A program made the translations under genes and the position numbers. From positions 646,703-710,702 of the forward strand of contig NZ_KK073873.1 of NCBI RefSeq assembly GCF_000585355.1: DNA of 64,000 nt. The letters run 5' to 3'. Numbering within the stretch: the first letter of the stretch is position 1; every line of letters starts with the position of its first letter. The notes beneath the pieces were generated by a model, which saw nothing but the letters and a program-made list of their open reading frames with translations, did no database searches and was not told the DNA's origin. Source of the stretch: Xylanibacter oryzae DSM 17970 (GTDB lineage Bacteria > Bacteroidota > Bacteroidia > Bacteroidales > Bacteroidaceae). This document shows positions 45,132 through 56,672 of this stretch, in pieces.

Positions 45132-47315
45132 TTATTTTTTCAACCATTTGTCAAGCCATCCGAAGAATGTGCGTTGCCATAATATTCCATTCTGTGGTTT
45201 AAGTACCCAATGGTTCTCATCTGGGAATATCAATAATTCAGCTGGTATTCCGCGCATACGAGCAGCATTGAAAGCTCCCATGCCTTGATTAGCTAAAATT
45301 CTGTAGTCTTTTTCTCCATGAATACAAAGTATTGGCGTATCCCATTTATCAACAAATAAATGAGGACTATTTGCATATGTTTTCTGAGCATTTTCGCTGT
45401 CCTTCATGTCCCAGTAAGCACGTTCATACTCCCAATTACTAAACCATTCTTCTTCAGTATCTGTATACATAGATTCTAGATTGAAAGCTCCATCGTGTGC
45501 TATAAAACACTTAAATCTTTTCTCATGATGACCGGCAAGCCAGTATACGCTATATCCTCCAAAACTTGCGCCAACGCATCCTAATCTGTCTTTATCAACG
45601 AATGGAAGGTTGGCAGTTGCATCGTCAATAGCGCTAAGATAATCTTTCATGCATTGTCCTGTCCAGTCACCGCTAACTTCTTCGTTCCATGCGCTACCAT
45701 ATCCTGGTAAACCTCGACGATTAGGCGCAACAATCACATAGCCATTTGCAGCCATAATCTGAAAGTTCCATCTGAAACTCCAGAACTGACTTACAGGACT
45801 TTGTGGGCCACCTTCGCAGTACAACAATGTCGGGTACTTCTTTGTTGGATCAAAATGGGGTGGGAGTATTATCCAGCACTGCATCTCTTTTCCATCAGTA
45901 GTCTTAACCCATCTCTCTTGCACTTTACCCATTGTAAGCTGGTCGTATATATGTTTGTTTTCAAAAGAAATTTGTTGTACTTTAGCATTCTTTTCTTTGC
46001 CTGGAGAAACGATATAAATTTCGTTGGCTTGAGATATGCTCTGACGTAAAGTAAGAAGTTGTTTACCATTATTTATTATATCCAATGATGCATAATCATT
46101 CCATCCTTCGGTTATTTGTTTTATCTGTCCCTGAAGGTTCGTCTTATATATGTTTATACATGCATGCCAGCAACCCATAAAATAGAGAGAACGAGAATCT
46201 GTATTCCAACAGTAGTTATCAACATTAGAGTCAAATGCTTCTGTTACATAAGTCTTCTTTCCAGAAGCCAGGTTATAAACGCAAAGTCTATTACGGTCAC
46301 TTTCATATCCATTTCTAGCCATGCTCTGCCAAGATATATATTGGCCGTCAGGTGAGAATTTTGGGTTAACGTCATAGCCTGGATTATTTTTAAGATTTTC
46401 AGCAGAGTTTACAGCTTGATCTTTCATTGAATGGCAAGCATCAATTTGCGGTTCAACATATCCTACTGGTTTACAAAGATTTTTTGTTGTGCCTGTAGTT
46501 ATATTGTATAAATAGATGTCTGCATCTGTAGATATTGCATAATCGCGTCCTGTCTTTTTACGGCAAGTATATGCTATTGACTTAGAATCAGGGCTCCATG
46601 CTAGTTGTTCTATGCCTCCAAATGGTTTCATCGGACATTCGAATGGTTCACCTTTTAAAATATCAACACCATCGTTAATGTTATTTCCACTTACTTTTGC
46701 AAGAAAAGGATGTGGAATGCTTTCAACGTATTCATCCCAATGGCGATACATAAGATCTGTAACAACTCTTCCACTAGCTTTAGATAAGTCAGAAGGGTTT
46801 TCTTTTATGCTTTCGTGAAAAGGAATCTCTTTGATGAGAATTATACTATTGCCATCAGGCGAAAAAACAAAACCTTCAATATCATCTTTTGATTTTGAAA
46901 GTTGTGTGCGCCCTGTTCCGTCTGGGTTCATTGCCCATACTTGATTAGTACCACTCTCGCTGCTTAAGTATGCAATACGTTTTCCTGATTCTATCCATAC
47001 AGGGTCTGTCTCGCTTTTTGCACTGACTGTAATTTGGTGAGCATTTTTACCATTGATATCCATTACGCATATCACTTGATGCCCTTTGTTTTTAGGTACA
47101 CTATAGTATCCTACCTGATATACAATTTTTTTATTGTCAGGTGATGCTTGTACTGATGCTATTCTACCCATAGACCAAAGTGCTTCAGGCGTCATCAAGT
47201 CACTACTAAGTGTTATGTTGTTTTTTACTATAGGATTTTGTTCCACTTCTGTTTGTGCCTTTAGAAGACTGCTACTTAATAGTAATGTAGCAGACAATAA
47301 TAATGTTTTTTTCAT
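45132..47315 (-). CDS. S9-family prolyl oligopeptidase-like serine peptidase
   Basis: A 727-residue secreted peptidase with signal peptide (LLLSATLLLSSSLLKA). Residues about 40-460 form a beta-propeller with PD40/WD40-like blades (SPDGNSIILI, SPDGQYISWQS, SPDSKSIAYTC). The alpha/beta-hydrolase domain carries Ser in GASFGGYSVYW, Asp in GEKDYRI and His in DENHWVL. It resembles acyl-aminoacyl or dipeptidyl peptidase V-type enzymes more than DPPIV (no EEE-type DPPIV motif). It is directly upstream of the broken MFS transporter gene. Confidence 0.93.
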   Translation of the reverse strand: MKKTLLLSATLLLSSSLLKAQTEVEQNPIVKNNITLSSDLMTPEALWSMGRIASVQASPDNKKIVYQVGYYSVPKNKGHQVICVMDINGKNAHQITVSAKSETDPVWIESGKRIAYLSSESGTNQVWAMNPDGTGRTQLSKSKDDIEGFVFSPDGNSIILIKEIPFHESIKENPSDLSKASGRVVTDLMYRHWDEYVESIPHPFLAKVSGNNINDGVDILKGEPFECPMKPFGGIEQLAWSPDSKSIAYTCRKKTGRDYAISTDADIYLYNITTGTTKNLCKPVGYVEPQIDACHSMKDQAVNSAENLKNNPGYDVNPKFSPDGQYISWQSMARNGYESDRNRLCVYNLASGKKTYVTEAFDSNVDNYCWNTDSRSLYFMGCWHACINIYKTNLQGQIKQITEGWNDYASLDIINNGKQLLTLRQSISQANEIYIVSPGKEKNAKVQQISFENKHIYDQLTMGKVQERWVKTTDGKEMQCWIILPPHFDPTKKYPTLLYCEGGPQSPVSQFWSFRWNFQIMAANGYVIVAPNRRGLPGYGSAWNEEVSGDWTGQCMKDYLSAIDDATANLPFVDKDRLGCVGASFGGYSVYWLAGHHEKRFKCFIAHDGAFNLESMYTDTEEEWFSNWEYERAYWDMKDSENAQKTYANSPHLFVDKWDTPILCIHGEKDYRILANQGMGAFNAARMRGIPAELLIFPDENHWVLKPQNGILWQRTFFGWLDKWLKK

Positions 47316-47336
47316 TGTTTTTCTTCAATTAGAACT

Positions 47337-47368
47337 TTAGAGGCGGACTAAATTAAGCCCGCCTCTAA
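47337..47368. terminator. Hairpin after yidC, without a clear T run
   Basis: TTAGAGGCGG (47337-47346) pairs with CCGCCTCTAA (47359-47368), with two further inner pairs. It lies between yidC and the S9 peptidase gene. No T run follows on the minus strand, so it may be a partial terminator or a 3'-end stabiliser. Confidence 0.5.
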
Positions 47369-47376
47369 TATCGCGT

Positions 47377-49263
47377 TTATATTCCTTTATTTTTTGATGA
47401 ATCTTCACGGCGGCGTTTGATTTCTTCTTGTTGTTTTTGTAACGCCTCAAGTCTGGCTGCCATTCCGGTTGCTTTCTTTGGATTACCTTTATTATCCTTA
47501 TAACGTTCTTGAAGTATAGATAATAATTTCTCGTCATTTGTCGTTTTTCTCAGTATCCACATGATTGCAGCACTGAAGAATAATGATATAAAGTAATAGA
47601 AATTTAATCCTGCTGAATAGTCATTGAACATGAAAAAGAACATTACCGGCATAAGATACATCATCCATTGCATCATTTTCATTTGCTCTGCTTGTTGACC
47701 AACCATTTGATCTTTCTGTTGACGCATGCTCATTACTGAATATAGAACATTGGCAACACAGAAAAGTATACAAGTCAAACTAAGGTGATCTCCTATAAGC
47801 CAAATACTATGGTTCCATGTAATGATAGGGTCGAATGTTGATAAGTCTTTTATCCATAAGAAACTTTCACCACGCAGTTGTATCGCATTCGGCACAAAGT
47901 TGAACATCGCAATCCATATAGGCATTTGTATTAGCATTGGGAGACACCCACTAAGTGGACTTACACCATACTTAGAATACAGCCCCATCATGGCTTGCTG
48001 TTTTTGCATTTGGTCTTCCGGCTTATTATACTGCTTTGTTGCTTCGTCAAGTGTTGGTTTCAAAACACGCATTTTAGCTGAAGACATATAGCTTTTCTTT
48101 ACCAGCGGATATGTGATTAGTTTCAATAGTAATGTAATAAGTATCAATACTATACCCATATTTATATTGAGACCTGTAAGCCAGTCGAATACATATAGAG
48201 TAAACCATCTGTTTATTATACGGAACAGTGGCCATCCAAGATATACAAGGCGTTGTAGTTCTAGATCCTTACCTATTTTACTTTCTTTTTCTACTTTTTG
48301 GAGAAGTCTGAAATCATTTGGCCCTAAGTATAGTTCCATTACCGTAGGTGTCTTTCCATTAGGGTCAAAGAATGTCTTTATCTTTGCTCCATATTGCTTA
48401 AGATAGCCAGAACCTTTTTTCTGAGGGAGACTTGTCATCAGAGAATTAGCCTGGAAATCATTTTTGGAAATGAGTACAGCACTAAAGAACTGATTTTTGA
48501 ATGCAACCCAATCCAACACATCTTCAACTTTCTCATCAACAACATCTTTGCCTTCATTCAGATAATCAGTACCTCCATCTTTCTTCTTATATGTAAGAGA
48601 TGCGTAACGATTTTCAAATGTAAAACCTTTTTCTTGTTGACGGCAATGGTCTGTCCACTCTATATCCATATTGTTATAGTTTGGAGCAAACATTCCACTT
48701 AAACCTTGTGCTAATACAGAAAACTCAATTAAGTAGTCTTTATTAAGCTTGTAGTTGAAATTGATTGAACCACCATTACTAGCTTTCGCTGTCAAAGTAA
48801 CAGTTGAATCTGTCTTATTGGTAACGGTGAAAAATAAGTCGCTTGTAACAACATTCTCGTTTTTGCCTGAAAGCATAAATTTCATCTGTTGATCTTTACC
48901 ACTGAATATGGTAATATCCTTTTTACCATTACGGTCTTTGAAATTTAATATTTTGGCATCAACTATGTTGCCACCGTGCGTATCAAGTGTAAGAGCTAAT
49001 TTCCTGTTCTTAAGAACAATCTTTTTGCTCTGTCCGCTATATGCCTTATGAAACAGTAATGTCGTATCACTTGCATTTTGTGATAATTGCGGTGTCTGTT
49101 TTTGAGATTTCAGAGCCTCTTCAGACTTTTGTTTTTCAACCTGTGCGATAGAATCTTGTTTCATCTGCACAGTTTGCTCTTCTTTCGAAGGCTTGTTAAA
49201 GTAACTGTAACCTATGAGTAATGCTGCAATGAGAGCAAAACCTATTATGCTATTTTTATTCAT
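47377..49263 (-). CDS. yidC: Membrane protein insertase YidC
   Basis: A 628-residue inner-membrane insertase. N-terminal helix (SIIGFALIAALLIGYSYF), a large periplasmic domain (about 60-350), then the conserved 5-helix core: LNINMGIVLILITLLLKLITYPL with SYMSSAKMRVLKP, LSGCLPMLIQMPIWIAMF, and MPVMFFFMFNDYSAGLNFYYFIS. A C-terminal basic tail (KKATGMAARLEALQKQQEEIKRRRED in pieces) is typical of Bacteroidota YidC. It starts 2 bp after pyrG. Confidence 0.96.
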   Translation of the reverse strand: MNKNSIIGFALIAALLIGYSYFNKPSKEEQTVQMKQDSIAQVEKQKSEEALKSQKQTPQLSQNASDTTLLFHKAYSGQSKKIVLKNRKLALTLDTHGGNIVDAKILNFKDRNGKKDITIFSGKDQQMKFMLSGKNENVVTSDLFFTVTNKTDSTVTLTAKASNGGSINFNYKLNKDYLIEFSVLAQGLSGMFAPNYNNMDIEWTDHCRQQEKGFTFENRYASLTYKKKDGGTDYLNEGKDVVDEKVEDVLDWVAFKNQFFSAVLISKNDFQANSLMTSLPQKKGSGYLKQYGAKIKTFFDPNGKTPTVMELYLGPNDFRLLQKVEKESKIGKDLELQRLVYLGWPLFRIINRWFTLYVFDWLTGLNINMGIVLILITLLLKLITYPLVKKSYMSSAKMRVLKPTLDEATKQYNKPEDQMQKQQAMMGLYSKYGVSPLSGCLPMLIQMPIWIAMFNFVPNAIQLRGESFLWIKDLSTFDPIITWNHSIWLIGDHLSLTCILFCVANVLYSVMSMRQQKDQMVGQQAEQMKMMQWMMYLMPVMFFFMFNDYSAGLNFYYFISLFFSAAIMWILRKTTNDEKLLSILQERYKDNKGNPKKATGMAARLEALQKQQEEIKRRREDSSKNKGI

Positions 49264-49265
49264 AT

Positions 49266-50897
<1,632 letters not shown>

Positions 50898-50925
50898 TTA
50901 ATTTATCAAAATACAATACAAGCTG

Positions 50926-50957
50926 CAAAATTACAAAAAAAAGAGTTACCTACCAAA
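50926..50957 (-). promoter_or_regulatory. pyrG-yidC promoter
   Basis: Minus-strand TTTG (50957-50954), 20-nt spacer, TAATTTTG (50933-50926): a full match to the consensus, 47 nt before the GTG start of pyrG. Confidence 0.72.
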
Positions 50958-51026
50958 TTAATTATTAATTAAATTAATAAGTTCAAAAAATACAGTCGCA
51001 TAATCATTCTTATCAAGTAAATTTAA

Positions 51027-51034
51027 TATATTTG
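51027..51034 (+). promoter_or_regulatory. -7 box (TATATTTG) close to the DUF3078 start
   Basis: TATATTTG ends only 10 nt before ATG 51044, so the transcript would have almost no leader. No good -33 TTTG is seen. Confidence 0.45.
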
Positions 51035-51043
51035 CACCCTGAA

Positions 51044-52366
51044 ATGAAGAAATTAGATATAATAATATTGTTATCAATAATGGTTTTGGGTAATATATCT
51101 GTTAATGCTCAAAATCGTTATTCTGGATTGTCATCTCGTCAATATAATAGGGGTGAAAGTCAAATCCTTGTAAAAGCGTATTCGGATTCTCTTAGTATGG
51201 CTAAGAATAAGCTTGACTCTGTTTATAAACCTAAGGCTGATTCTTTGAATGAGCAAAGTGTTGCAGACGGAAGGTTCTTTAAGCTTTTTGCGCCTCTTAC
51301 TTTTTATCATTCTGTGGCGGATCATAATCTGTTACTATGGCATAAGCGAAGTAGTCAAAGTATTACAAATCAGCAAATTGACGATGCTCTGTTCTATATT
51401 TATATGAACAGACCTTCTTTGGTTGTTAATACACAGAATAGACTTAATAAATATGGTGTAGTACCTGCAGACCTTAAAAGGCCTGTTAAGCATAGTGTGA
51501 TTCTTAAAGATAAAATAGCACCGGTTCCTGCTGAGCCTGATGTGATGCCAATGGATATTATAGTCTATAAACCTAATTTTTTGACTATTACCGGTGATTA
51601 CTATCTGCAGTTTATGCAAAACTATGTCACGGATAATTGGTATAAAGGAGGTGAAAGTAATTATTCAATGGTTGGTAGTGTCACTATGCAGGCTAATTAT
51701 AATAATAAGTCTGGATTGAAGTTTGATAATAAATTAGAATTAAAATTAGGTCTCCAATCATCAAGGAGTGATAGTCTTCATAAATTTAAAACGACAGATG
51801 ACCTCATCAGATATACTGGAAAATTAGGACTGCAAGCTAGTAAAAGTTGGTACTATACATTCCAGTTATTAACTTATACTCAGTTTTGCAAGGGATTTAA
51901 GAGCAATGATGATAAAGTCTATTCATCTTTTATGGCTCCATTTAATCTAAACCTTTCATTGGGTATGGATTATACCGTAAAAACTAAAGATAATAAGTTG
52001 ACCGGTAACATAAACTTAGCTCCGATAGCTTATAACTTTAGATATGTTGACTACTTGAGTTTGGCAACTAGGTATGGACTTAAAGATGGTCGTCATACGA
52101 TGAATGACTATGGTTCTGAATTTACATTTGATTTGGCTTGGAAGTTATCAGATATGATTAAGTGGAAAACCCGGCTTTATGGTTATACTACCTATAAGCG
52201 TGCTGAGCTAGAGTGGGAAAATACTATAACATTCCAGTTTAATCAGTACATTAGCACGAATCTATTTGTGTATCCACGTTTTGATGATGGATCTGCTAAG
52301 GATGCTCAGAATGGGTATTGGCAGTTGCAAGAGTATGCTTCTATTGGTTTTGCTTATTCTTTCTAG
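51044..52366 (+). CDS. DUF3078 protein, likely outer-membrane associated
   Basis: A 440-residue exported protein (ATG 51044; a TTG at 51032 is less likely because it overlaps the promoter). Signal peptide KLDIIILLSIMVLGNISVNA. The middle has NFLTITGDYYLQFMQNYVTDNWYKGGESNYS, the DUF3078 signature, followed by strongly alternating strands (LDFDNKLELKLGLQSS-like, SWYYTFQLLTYTQF, LFVYPRFDD) ending in IGFAYSF, consistent with a beta-barrel with C-terminal aromatic residue. Function is unknown. A terminator follows at 52429-52465. Confidence 0.82.
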   Translation: MKKLDIIILLSIMVLGNISVNAQNRYSGLSSRQYNRGESQILVKAYSDSLSMAKNKLDSVYKPKADSLNEQSVADGRFFKLFAPLTFYHSVADHNLLLWHKRSSQSITNQQIDDALFYIYMNRPSLVVNTQNRLNKYGVVPADLKRPVKHSVILKDKIAPVPAEPDVMPMDIIVYKPNFLTITGDYYLQFMQNYVTDNWYKGGESNYSMVGSVTMQANYNNKSGLKFDNKLELKLGLQSSRSDSLHKFKTTDDLIRYTGKLGLQASKSWYYTFQLLTYTQFCKGFKSNDDKVYSSFMAPFNLNLSLGMDYTVKTKDNKLTGNINLAPIAYNFRYVDYLSLATRYGLKDGRHTMNDYGSEFTFDLAWKLSDMIKWKTRLYGYTTYKRAELEWENTITFQFNQYISTNLFVYPRFDDGSAKDAQNGYWQLQEYASIGFAYSF

Positions 52367-52428
52367 CATTTAGTTATCAATTATGGCAAAACCATGAACG
52401 TTGAACAATTAATATAATATGTATATAG

Positions 52429-52465
52429 TGAGCTTGGTATATTACCAAGCTCATTTCTTTTTGAC
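52429..52465 (+). terminator. Intrinsic terminator of the DUF3078 gene
   Basis: TGAGCTTGGTA (52429-52439), loop TAT, TACCAAGCTCA (52443-52453), followed by TTTCTTTTT. Confidence 0.93.
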
Positions 52466-52629
52466 AATTTGTATATCATTGATATTGCAAAAGGTAAAGC
52501 ATTCTTTGACGGTGTGTTTTGAAACCACAGCATCAGCATTGGTAATAAACTTCTCAACAATTATTAAGTCATTGCATGATGATGCATTAAAAAACAGGGA
52601 AATAAAAAGGGTATGGAAATAATAAACAC
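52466..52629. other. Non-coding gap between two terminators
   Basis: In the 324-bp gap between the DUF3078 and DUF1573 genes, outside the two terminators, about 160 bp remain. A 67-codon plus-strand frame (52419-52622) crosses it but overlaps the terminator, lacks a clear start context and matches no family I know. I see no RNA gene or promoter here; a decayed gene is possible but not shown. Confidence 0.4.
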
Positions 52630-52665
52630 AAAAAACCCCGAAAGTATTATATCTTACTTTCGGGG
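52630..52665 (-). terminator. Intrinsic terminator of the DUF1573 gene
   Basis: On the minus strand CCCCGAAAGTA, loop, TACTTTCGGGG then TTTTTTG (the A run at 52630-52635). An 11-bp perfect stem. Confidence 0.93.
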
Positions 52666-52690
52666 CATATATTGAAATTATATATGATCT

Positions 52691-53095
52691 TTATTTTGCC
52701 TCAGTCATGTCTCCTTCAATGTAAAGGCGTGTCATTTCTGTAGCTCCATTAGTGCGTACTGTAATCGTTTTCTTAAAGTGTCCCGGAAATTTACCAGAAC
52801 CATTGTAAGTTACTTTAATTTCACCTTTTTGCCCCGGCATTATAGGTGCTTTAGTGTAAGCAGGAACTGTACATCCACAACTGGCGATAGCTTGATTTAT
52901 AATTAATGGTGCTTCGCCTACATTAGTGTATGTGAATACACATGTTACCACAGGACTCTTCTCTGAGAAAGTACCAAAGTTATGAGATAAGTTGTCAAAC
53001 TTTATTTCTGCTTGCTTTTTCCCATTAGTAGCTTGAGCTGAAGCAAATGTAATACCACTTATCAGCATCAAAGTCATAAAAATAATTTTTTTCAT
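52691..53095 (-). CDS. DUF1573 periplasmic protein
   Basis: A 134-residue exported protein with signal peptide (IIFMTLMLISGITFASA) and one DUF1573 domain: AEIKFDNLSHNFGTFSE, VTCVFTYTNVGEAPLIINQAIASCGCTVP, KGEIKVTYNGSGKFPGHFKKTITV. The SCGC pair is conserved in the family. The fold is Ig-like (ASPM/SPD-2/Hydin type). Function is unknown; these proteins are very common in Bacteroidota. A TACATTTG box at 53122-53129 on the same strand could be its -7 element. Confidence 0.92.
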   Translation of the reverse strand: MKKIIFMTLMLISGITFASAQATNGKKQAEIKFDNLSHNFGTFSEKSPVVTCVFTYTNVGEAPLIINQAIASCGCTVPAYTKAPIMPGQKGEIKVTYNGSGKFPGHFKKTITVRTNGATEMTRLYIEGDMTEAK

Positions 53096-53151
53096 CAGTT
53101 ATGATATTTAAAAATTGTTGGCAAATGTAAGTAGTTTTTCCGATATATGCA

Positions 53152-54282
53152 TCATTTAAGTCTAAACTTTAACAATTTGTAGTACTCTGTTGCCCCTAAT
53201 AGAAAACATCCTGTTCCATAGTCTTCAAAGTCAGGAATCTTATCGTAAGTTACAGGTTGTCCTGCTGATGGATCTTTGCCGGTACCCTGTACATATCCAA
53301 GCATTCCGTCTTCGTGTACAGCATCCTTAGATAGAGCATTCCATGCTTTGTCGCATATTTTTTTATAAGTTTTTGCAGGTAAGATGTTATTCATTATTCC
53401 CCAGCTAAATCCATAAAGGAATAAAGCTGTTCCTGTAACCTCTTTTCCTCCATAAGTATTAGGAGATACTAAACTTACATTCCAGAAACCATCTTCGCGT
53501 TGACATGAAGCAAACGCTTTACTCATTTTTATAAAGTCATTTTCAAGTTCTTTATAATACTTGTCCTTCTTGTCCATTTGGCTCATCACTCTTACCAACG
53601 CAGCATATACCCATCCGTTGCCACGACTCCAATAACAGTCTTTACCGTCAGACTCTTTATATGGTGGTACATAGTCTTTATCTCTCCACCAAAATCCGGT
53701 TTTATTGTTATATAAGCCTCCGCCACACTCATTTCTGCTCCATCTGTACATCTTCATACAATAGTCAAGGTATAATCTGTCTTTTGTCATTTTATATAGT
53801 TCAGCATAAATAGGCATACTCATTTGTATAGCATCTATCCATGTCCAATAATTCACACGATTGCTTTTTATCTGTAAATCTATATTTTCTTTGATACTAT
53901 TGATTTTAGAAGAATCTCCTGTCTGGAAAAAACGATCAATGTATGTTTGACCGCAACATTGGTCATCAGCATCAGTAGTTTTGACACCGTTTCTTGGCAT
54001 CCATTTATGGAAATCAGCCCATTTGTCTGTATAATCAATGTATGATTGATTGGCATCAATGTTATACAGATTCATCAGTCCCTCATAGTATACGGCACGC
54101 GTCCAAAGATTGCTTGGTCTCAGTCTTCCTACATTTGTAGGTGTAGTTGGATCAGCATACTTGTGCATAAAAAAATTATTAACTTTGCGTGTTGTGTTCA
54201 TCACGCCATCCATTTTCTCATTTTGCGCAGACATAGGCATAGCCATTGCTGCCAAAGTCAGCATAATAAATATTTTTTTCAT
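53152..54282 (-). CDS. GH105-type unsaturated uronyl hydrolase
   Basis: A 376-residue secreted glycoside hydrolase. Signal peptide IFIMLTLAAMAMPMSA. The (alpha/alpha)6 barrel shows NYWTWIDAIQMSMPIYAEL with the presumed catalytic Asp, YWSRGNGWVYAALVRVM, CQREDGFWNVSL, GTALFLYGFSWG and DYGTGCFLLGATEYYKL. It aligns segment by segment with residues 35-385 of the fusion at 5520-7841 and equals a single-domain GH105. It removes unsaturated galacturonate from rhamnogalacturonan lyase products in known members. TATTTTTG at 54305-54312 (minus strand) may be its -7 box. Confidence 0.9.
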   Translation of the reverse strand: MKKIFIMLTLAAMAMPMSAQNEKMDGVMNTTRKVNNFFMHKYADPTTPTNVGRLRPSNLWTRAVYYEGLMNLYNIDANQSYIDYTDKWADFHKWMPRNGVKTTDADDQCCGQTYIDRFFQTGDSSKINSIKENIDLQIKSNRVNYWTWIDAIQMSMPIYAELYKMTKDRLYLDYCMKMYRWSRNECGGGLYNNKTGFWWRDKDYVPPYKESDGKDCYWSRGNGWVYAALVRVMSQMDKKDKYYKELENDFIKMSKAFASCQREDGFWNVSLVSPNTYGGKEVTGTALFLYGFSWGIMNNILPAKTYKKICDKAWNALSKDAVHEDGMLGYVQGTGKDPSAGQPVTYDKIPDFEDYGTGCFLLGATEYYKLLKFRLK

Positions 54283-54330
54283 TCAGTAAATTAGTAATTT
54301 CCCGCAAAAATAAGTATTTATTTCTAATTA

Positions 54331-54362
54331 TTTGTTGGTTTGCACATTTTTATATAATTTTG
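54331..54362 (+). promoter_or_regulatory. aspS promoter
   Basis: TTTG (54331-54334), 20-nt spacer, TAATTTTG (54355-54362), a full consensus match 31 nt before the aspS start. Confidence 0.75.
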
Positions 54363-54393
54363 CATCTTAAATTAAGTAAAATTAGAGAAATCA

Positions 54394-56160
54394 ATGTATA
54401 GAACAAAGACTTGTGGGGAGCTTAGGCTCTCAGATGTTGGCACTGTTGTTACACTTGCTGGTTGGGTTCAGCGCAGCCGTAAGATGGGCGGAATGACTTT
54501 CGTTGACTTGCGTGACCGTTATGGTCTCACACAGTTGGTCTTCAATGAAGAGATCGACAAAAACTTGTGCGAAAGAGCTAACAAAATGGGGCGTGAATTT
54601 TGTATTCAGGTTACAGGTACTGTAAGTGAACGTCAAAGTAAAAATAAAAATATTGATACAGGTGATATAGAGATAATAACAAACTCACTGAATGTATTAA
54701 GTGAAAGTCTAACACCTCCATTTACAATTGAGGATAATACTGACGGTGGTGATGATATAAGGATGAAGTATCGTTATCTTGACTTGCGCCGACCTGTTGT
54801 CCGCAAGAACATGGAGCTGCGTCATCGTATGACAATCCTGATTCGTAATTTTCTTGATTCAAAGGCTTTTATTGAGGTAGAAACACCTATTCTTATAGGT
54901 TCAACACCAGAGGGCGCACGAGATTTCGTAGTGCCATCTCGTATGAATCCCGGACAGTTTTATGCTTTACCACAAAGTCCTCAGACATTGAAACAGCTAC
55001 TTATGGTAAGTGGTTTCGACCGCTATTTCCAAATAGCCAAATGTTTCCGTGATGAAGACTTACGTGCTGATCGTCAACCTGAATTTACTCAGGTAGACTG
55101 CGAGATGAGTTTTGTTGATCAAGATGATGTCCTCAACTTGTTTGAAGACATGGCTAGGCATCTTTTCAAAGAAATACGTGGTGTAGATTTGCCGGCAAAA
55201 TTACAGCAGATGACTTGGCATGAGGCTATGCGTCGATTCGGAAGCGACAAACCTGATTTGCGTTTTGGAATGGAGTTCGTAGAACTTATGGATATCCTTA
55301 AAGGTACAGGTGAGTTTAGCGTATTTAATGAAGCTGCGTATGTTGGTGGTATCTGTGTGCCTGGTTGCGCAAATTATACAAGAAAACAATTAGATACATT
55401 AACCGAATTTGTAAAGAGATCACAGATCGGTGCTAAAGGTCTTGTATGGGCTAAGGTTAATGAAGACGGTACTGTTAAGAGCAGCGTAGACAAATTCTAT
55501 AGTTCTGATGTACTGCAGAATATGAAAGAGGCCTTTAAAGCCAATCCGGGAGATCTTATTCTTATTCTTAGTGGCGATAATGCGAATAAGACACGAATAC
55601 AGTTGTGTGCATTACGTTTGGAAATGGGAGAGCGTCTTGGACTTCGTGATAAAAATAAATTTGAGTGTCTTTGGATTATTGATTTCCCATTGTTTGAGTG
55701 GAGTGAAGAAGAACAGAGACTTATGGCTACACACCATCCATTTACTATGCCAAATCCGGATGATATACCATTATTGGATGAACACCCTGAAAATGTGCGT
55801 GCAAAAGCGTATGATTTTGTTTGTAACGGTATTGAAGTTGGTGGAGGAAGTTTGAGAATACACGAAGGACAATTGCAGGAGAAAATGTTCAAAATTCTTG
55901 GTTTTACACCAGAGCGTGCTATGTCACAATTCGGGTTCCTCATAAATGCATTCAAGTATGGAGCTCCGCCTCACGCAGGCCTTGCTTTTGGATTAGACCG
56001 TTGGGTATCCATTATGGCAGGCTTAGATAGCATACGTGACTGCATTGCGTTCCCTAAAAATAATAGCGGAAGAGATGTTATGCTTGATGCTCCTTCAGAA
56101 ATAGACAAAAAACAATTGGACGAGTTGCAACTTAAAGTTGATTTAAGTCAAGAAAAATAG
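54394..56160 (+). CDS. aspS: Aspartyl-tRNA synthetase
   Basis: A 588-residue class IIb synthetase. N-terminal OB fold ([29 protein letters not shown] in pieces), motif 1 FIEVETPIL, motif 2 [20 protein letters not shown], a GAD insertion domain (about 280-420), and motif 3 [17 protein letters not shown], with [12 protein letters not shown] before it. Full length, bacterial type. It has its own promoter. Confidence 0.98.
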   Translation: MYRTKTCGELRLSDVGTVVTLAGWVQRSRKMGGMTFVDLRDRYGLTQLVFNEEIDKNLCERANKMGREFCIQVTGTVSERQSKNKNIDTGDIEIITNSLNVLSESLTPPFTIEDNTDGGDDIRMKYRYLDLRRPVVRKNMELRHRMTILIRNFLDSKAFIEVETPILIGSTPEGARDFVVPSRMNPGQFYALPQSPQTLKQLLMVSGFDRYFQIAKCFRDEDLRADRQPEFTQVDCEMSFVDQDDVLNLFEDMARHLFKEIRGVDLPAKLQQMTWHEAMRRFGSDKPDLRFGMEFVELMDILKGTGEFSVFNEAAYVGGICVPGCANYTRKQLDTLTEFVKRSQIGAKGLVWAKVNEDGTVKSSVDKFYSSDVLQNMKEAFKANPGDLILILSGDNANKTRIQLCALRLEMGERLGLRDKNKFECLWIIDFPLFEWSEEEQRLMATHHPFTMPNPDDIPLLDEHPENVRAKAYDFVCNGIEVGGGSLRIHEGQLQEKMFKILGFTPERAMSQFGFLINAFKYGAPPHAGLAFGLDRWVSIMAGLDSIRDCIAFPKNNSGRDVMLDAPSEIDKKQLDELQLKVDLSQEK

Positions 56161-56232
56161 CAACAGGCGTTTAACCGCTCCGATTTGTACATTCTTTTTT
56201 GTAAATAATCATGCCATTTGATAATAAAATAT

Positions 56233-56240
56233 TATCTTTG
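56233..56240 (+). promoter_or_regulatory. -7 box (TATCTTTG) of the winged-helix gene
   Basis: TATCTTTG 61 nt before the start of the winged-helix gene; no -33 TTTG at standard spacing. Confidence 0.5.
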
Positions 56241-56301
56241 TAGCGATTCAGAAACTATTTCATGCTGGATCAATCAAATGTAGAATAAATTTTTTGTAAT
56301 T

Positions 56302-56598
56302 ATGGCAGAAAGGAAAACAGAAAAAAAAGCTACAGCACCAAAAAAAGTTGCTGTTAAAGTTACTACTTCAAAAAAAGTTGTAACTGCAAAGAATGTAGAG
56401 TTAGCTATTAATGCAGAGAACGTAGGTTTTAGAGCCGGTGATGTATATAATGCATTGGCATCTGCAGATATGCCTTTGACGGTAGCTGAAATAGCAAAAA
56501 GAGCTAAAATTAACGAAGATGAAACTCTTCTCGGAATGGGTTGGCTATTTAAAGAAGGTAAAATAAAAGATGATGGTCATAAAATTATTTTAGCATAG
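56302..56598 (+). CDS. Small winged-helix protein (DUF2582-like) with basic N-terminal tail
   Basis: A 98-residue protein. The first 34 residues are a Lys/Ala/Thr/Val tail (ERKTEKKATAPKKVAVK) like histone H1 or nucleoid proteins. Residues about 38-98 form a winged helix: VGFRAGDVYNALASADMPLTVAEIAKRAKI, then LLGMGWLFKEGKIKDDGHKI. The winged part fits PF10771 (DUF2582). It may bind DNA or ribosomes; function is not established. A terminator follows. Confidence 0.82.
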   Translation: MAERKTEKKATAPKKVAVKVTTSKKVVTAKNVELAINAENVGFRAGDVYNALASADMPLTVAEIAKRAKINEDETLLGMGWLFKEGKIKDDGHKIILA

Positions 56599-56621
56599 TA
56601 ATGCTATAAAATATTAAGAGG

Positions 56622-56660
56622 AAGACCAGTCACACTTGTGTAGCTGGTCTTTCTTTTTTT
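56622..56660 (+). terminator. Intrinsic terminator of the winged-helix gene
   Basis: AAGACCAG and CTGGTCTT form the lower stem, ACAC/GTGT the upper, with a 2-nt internal mismatch, followed by TCTTTTTTT. Confidence 0.88.
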
Positions 56661-56672
56661 GTGTAATTAAAA

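Noticed and set aside
52419..52622. 67-codon frame, considered as a transposase relic
   Set aside because: It overlaps a terminator, has no family motif I can defend and no inverted repeats typical of insertion sequences.
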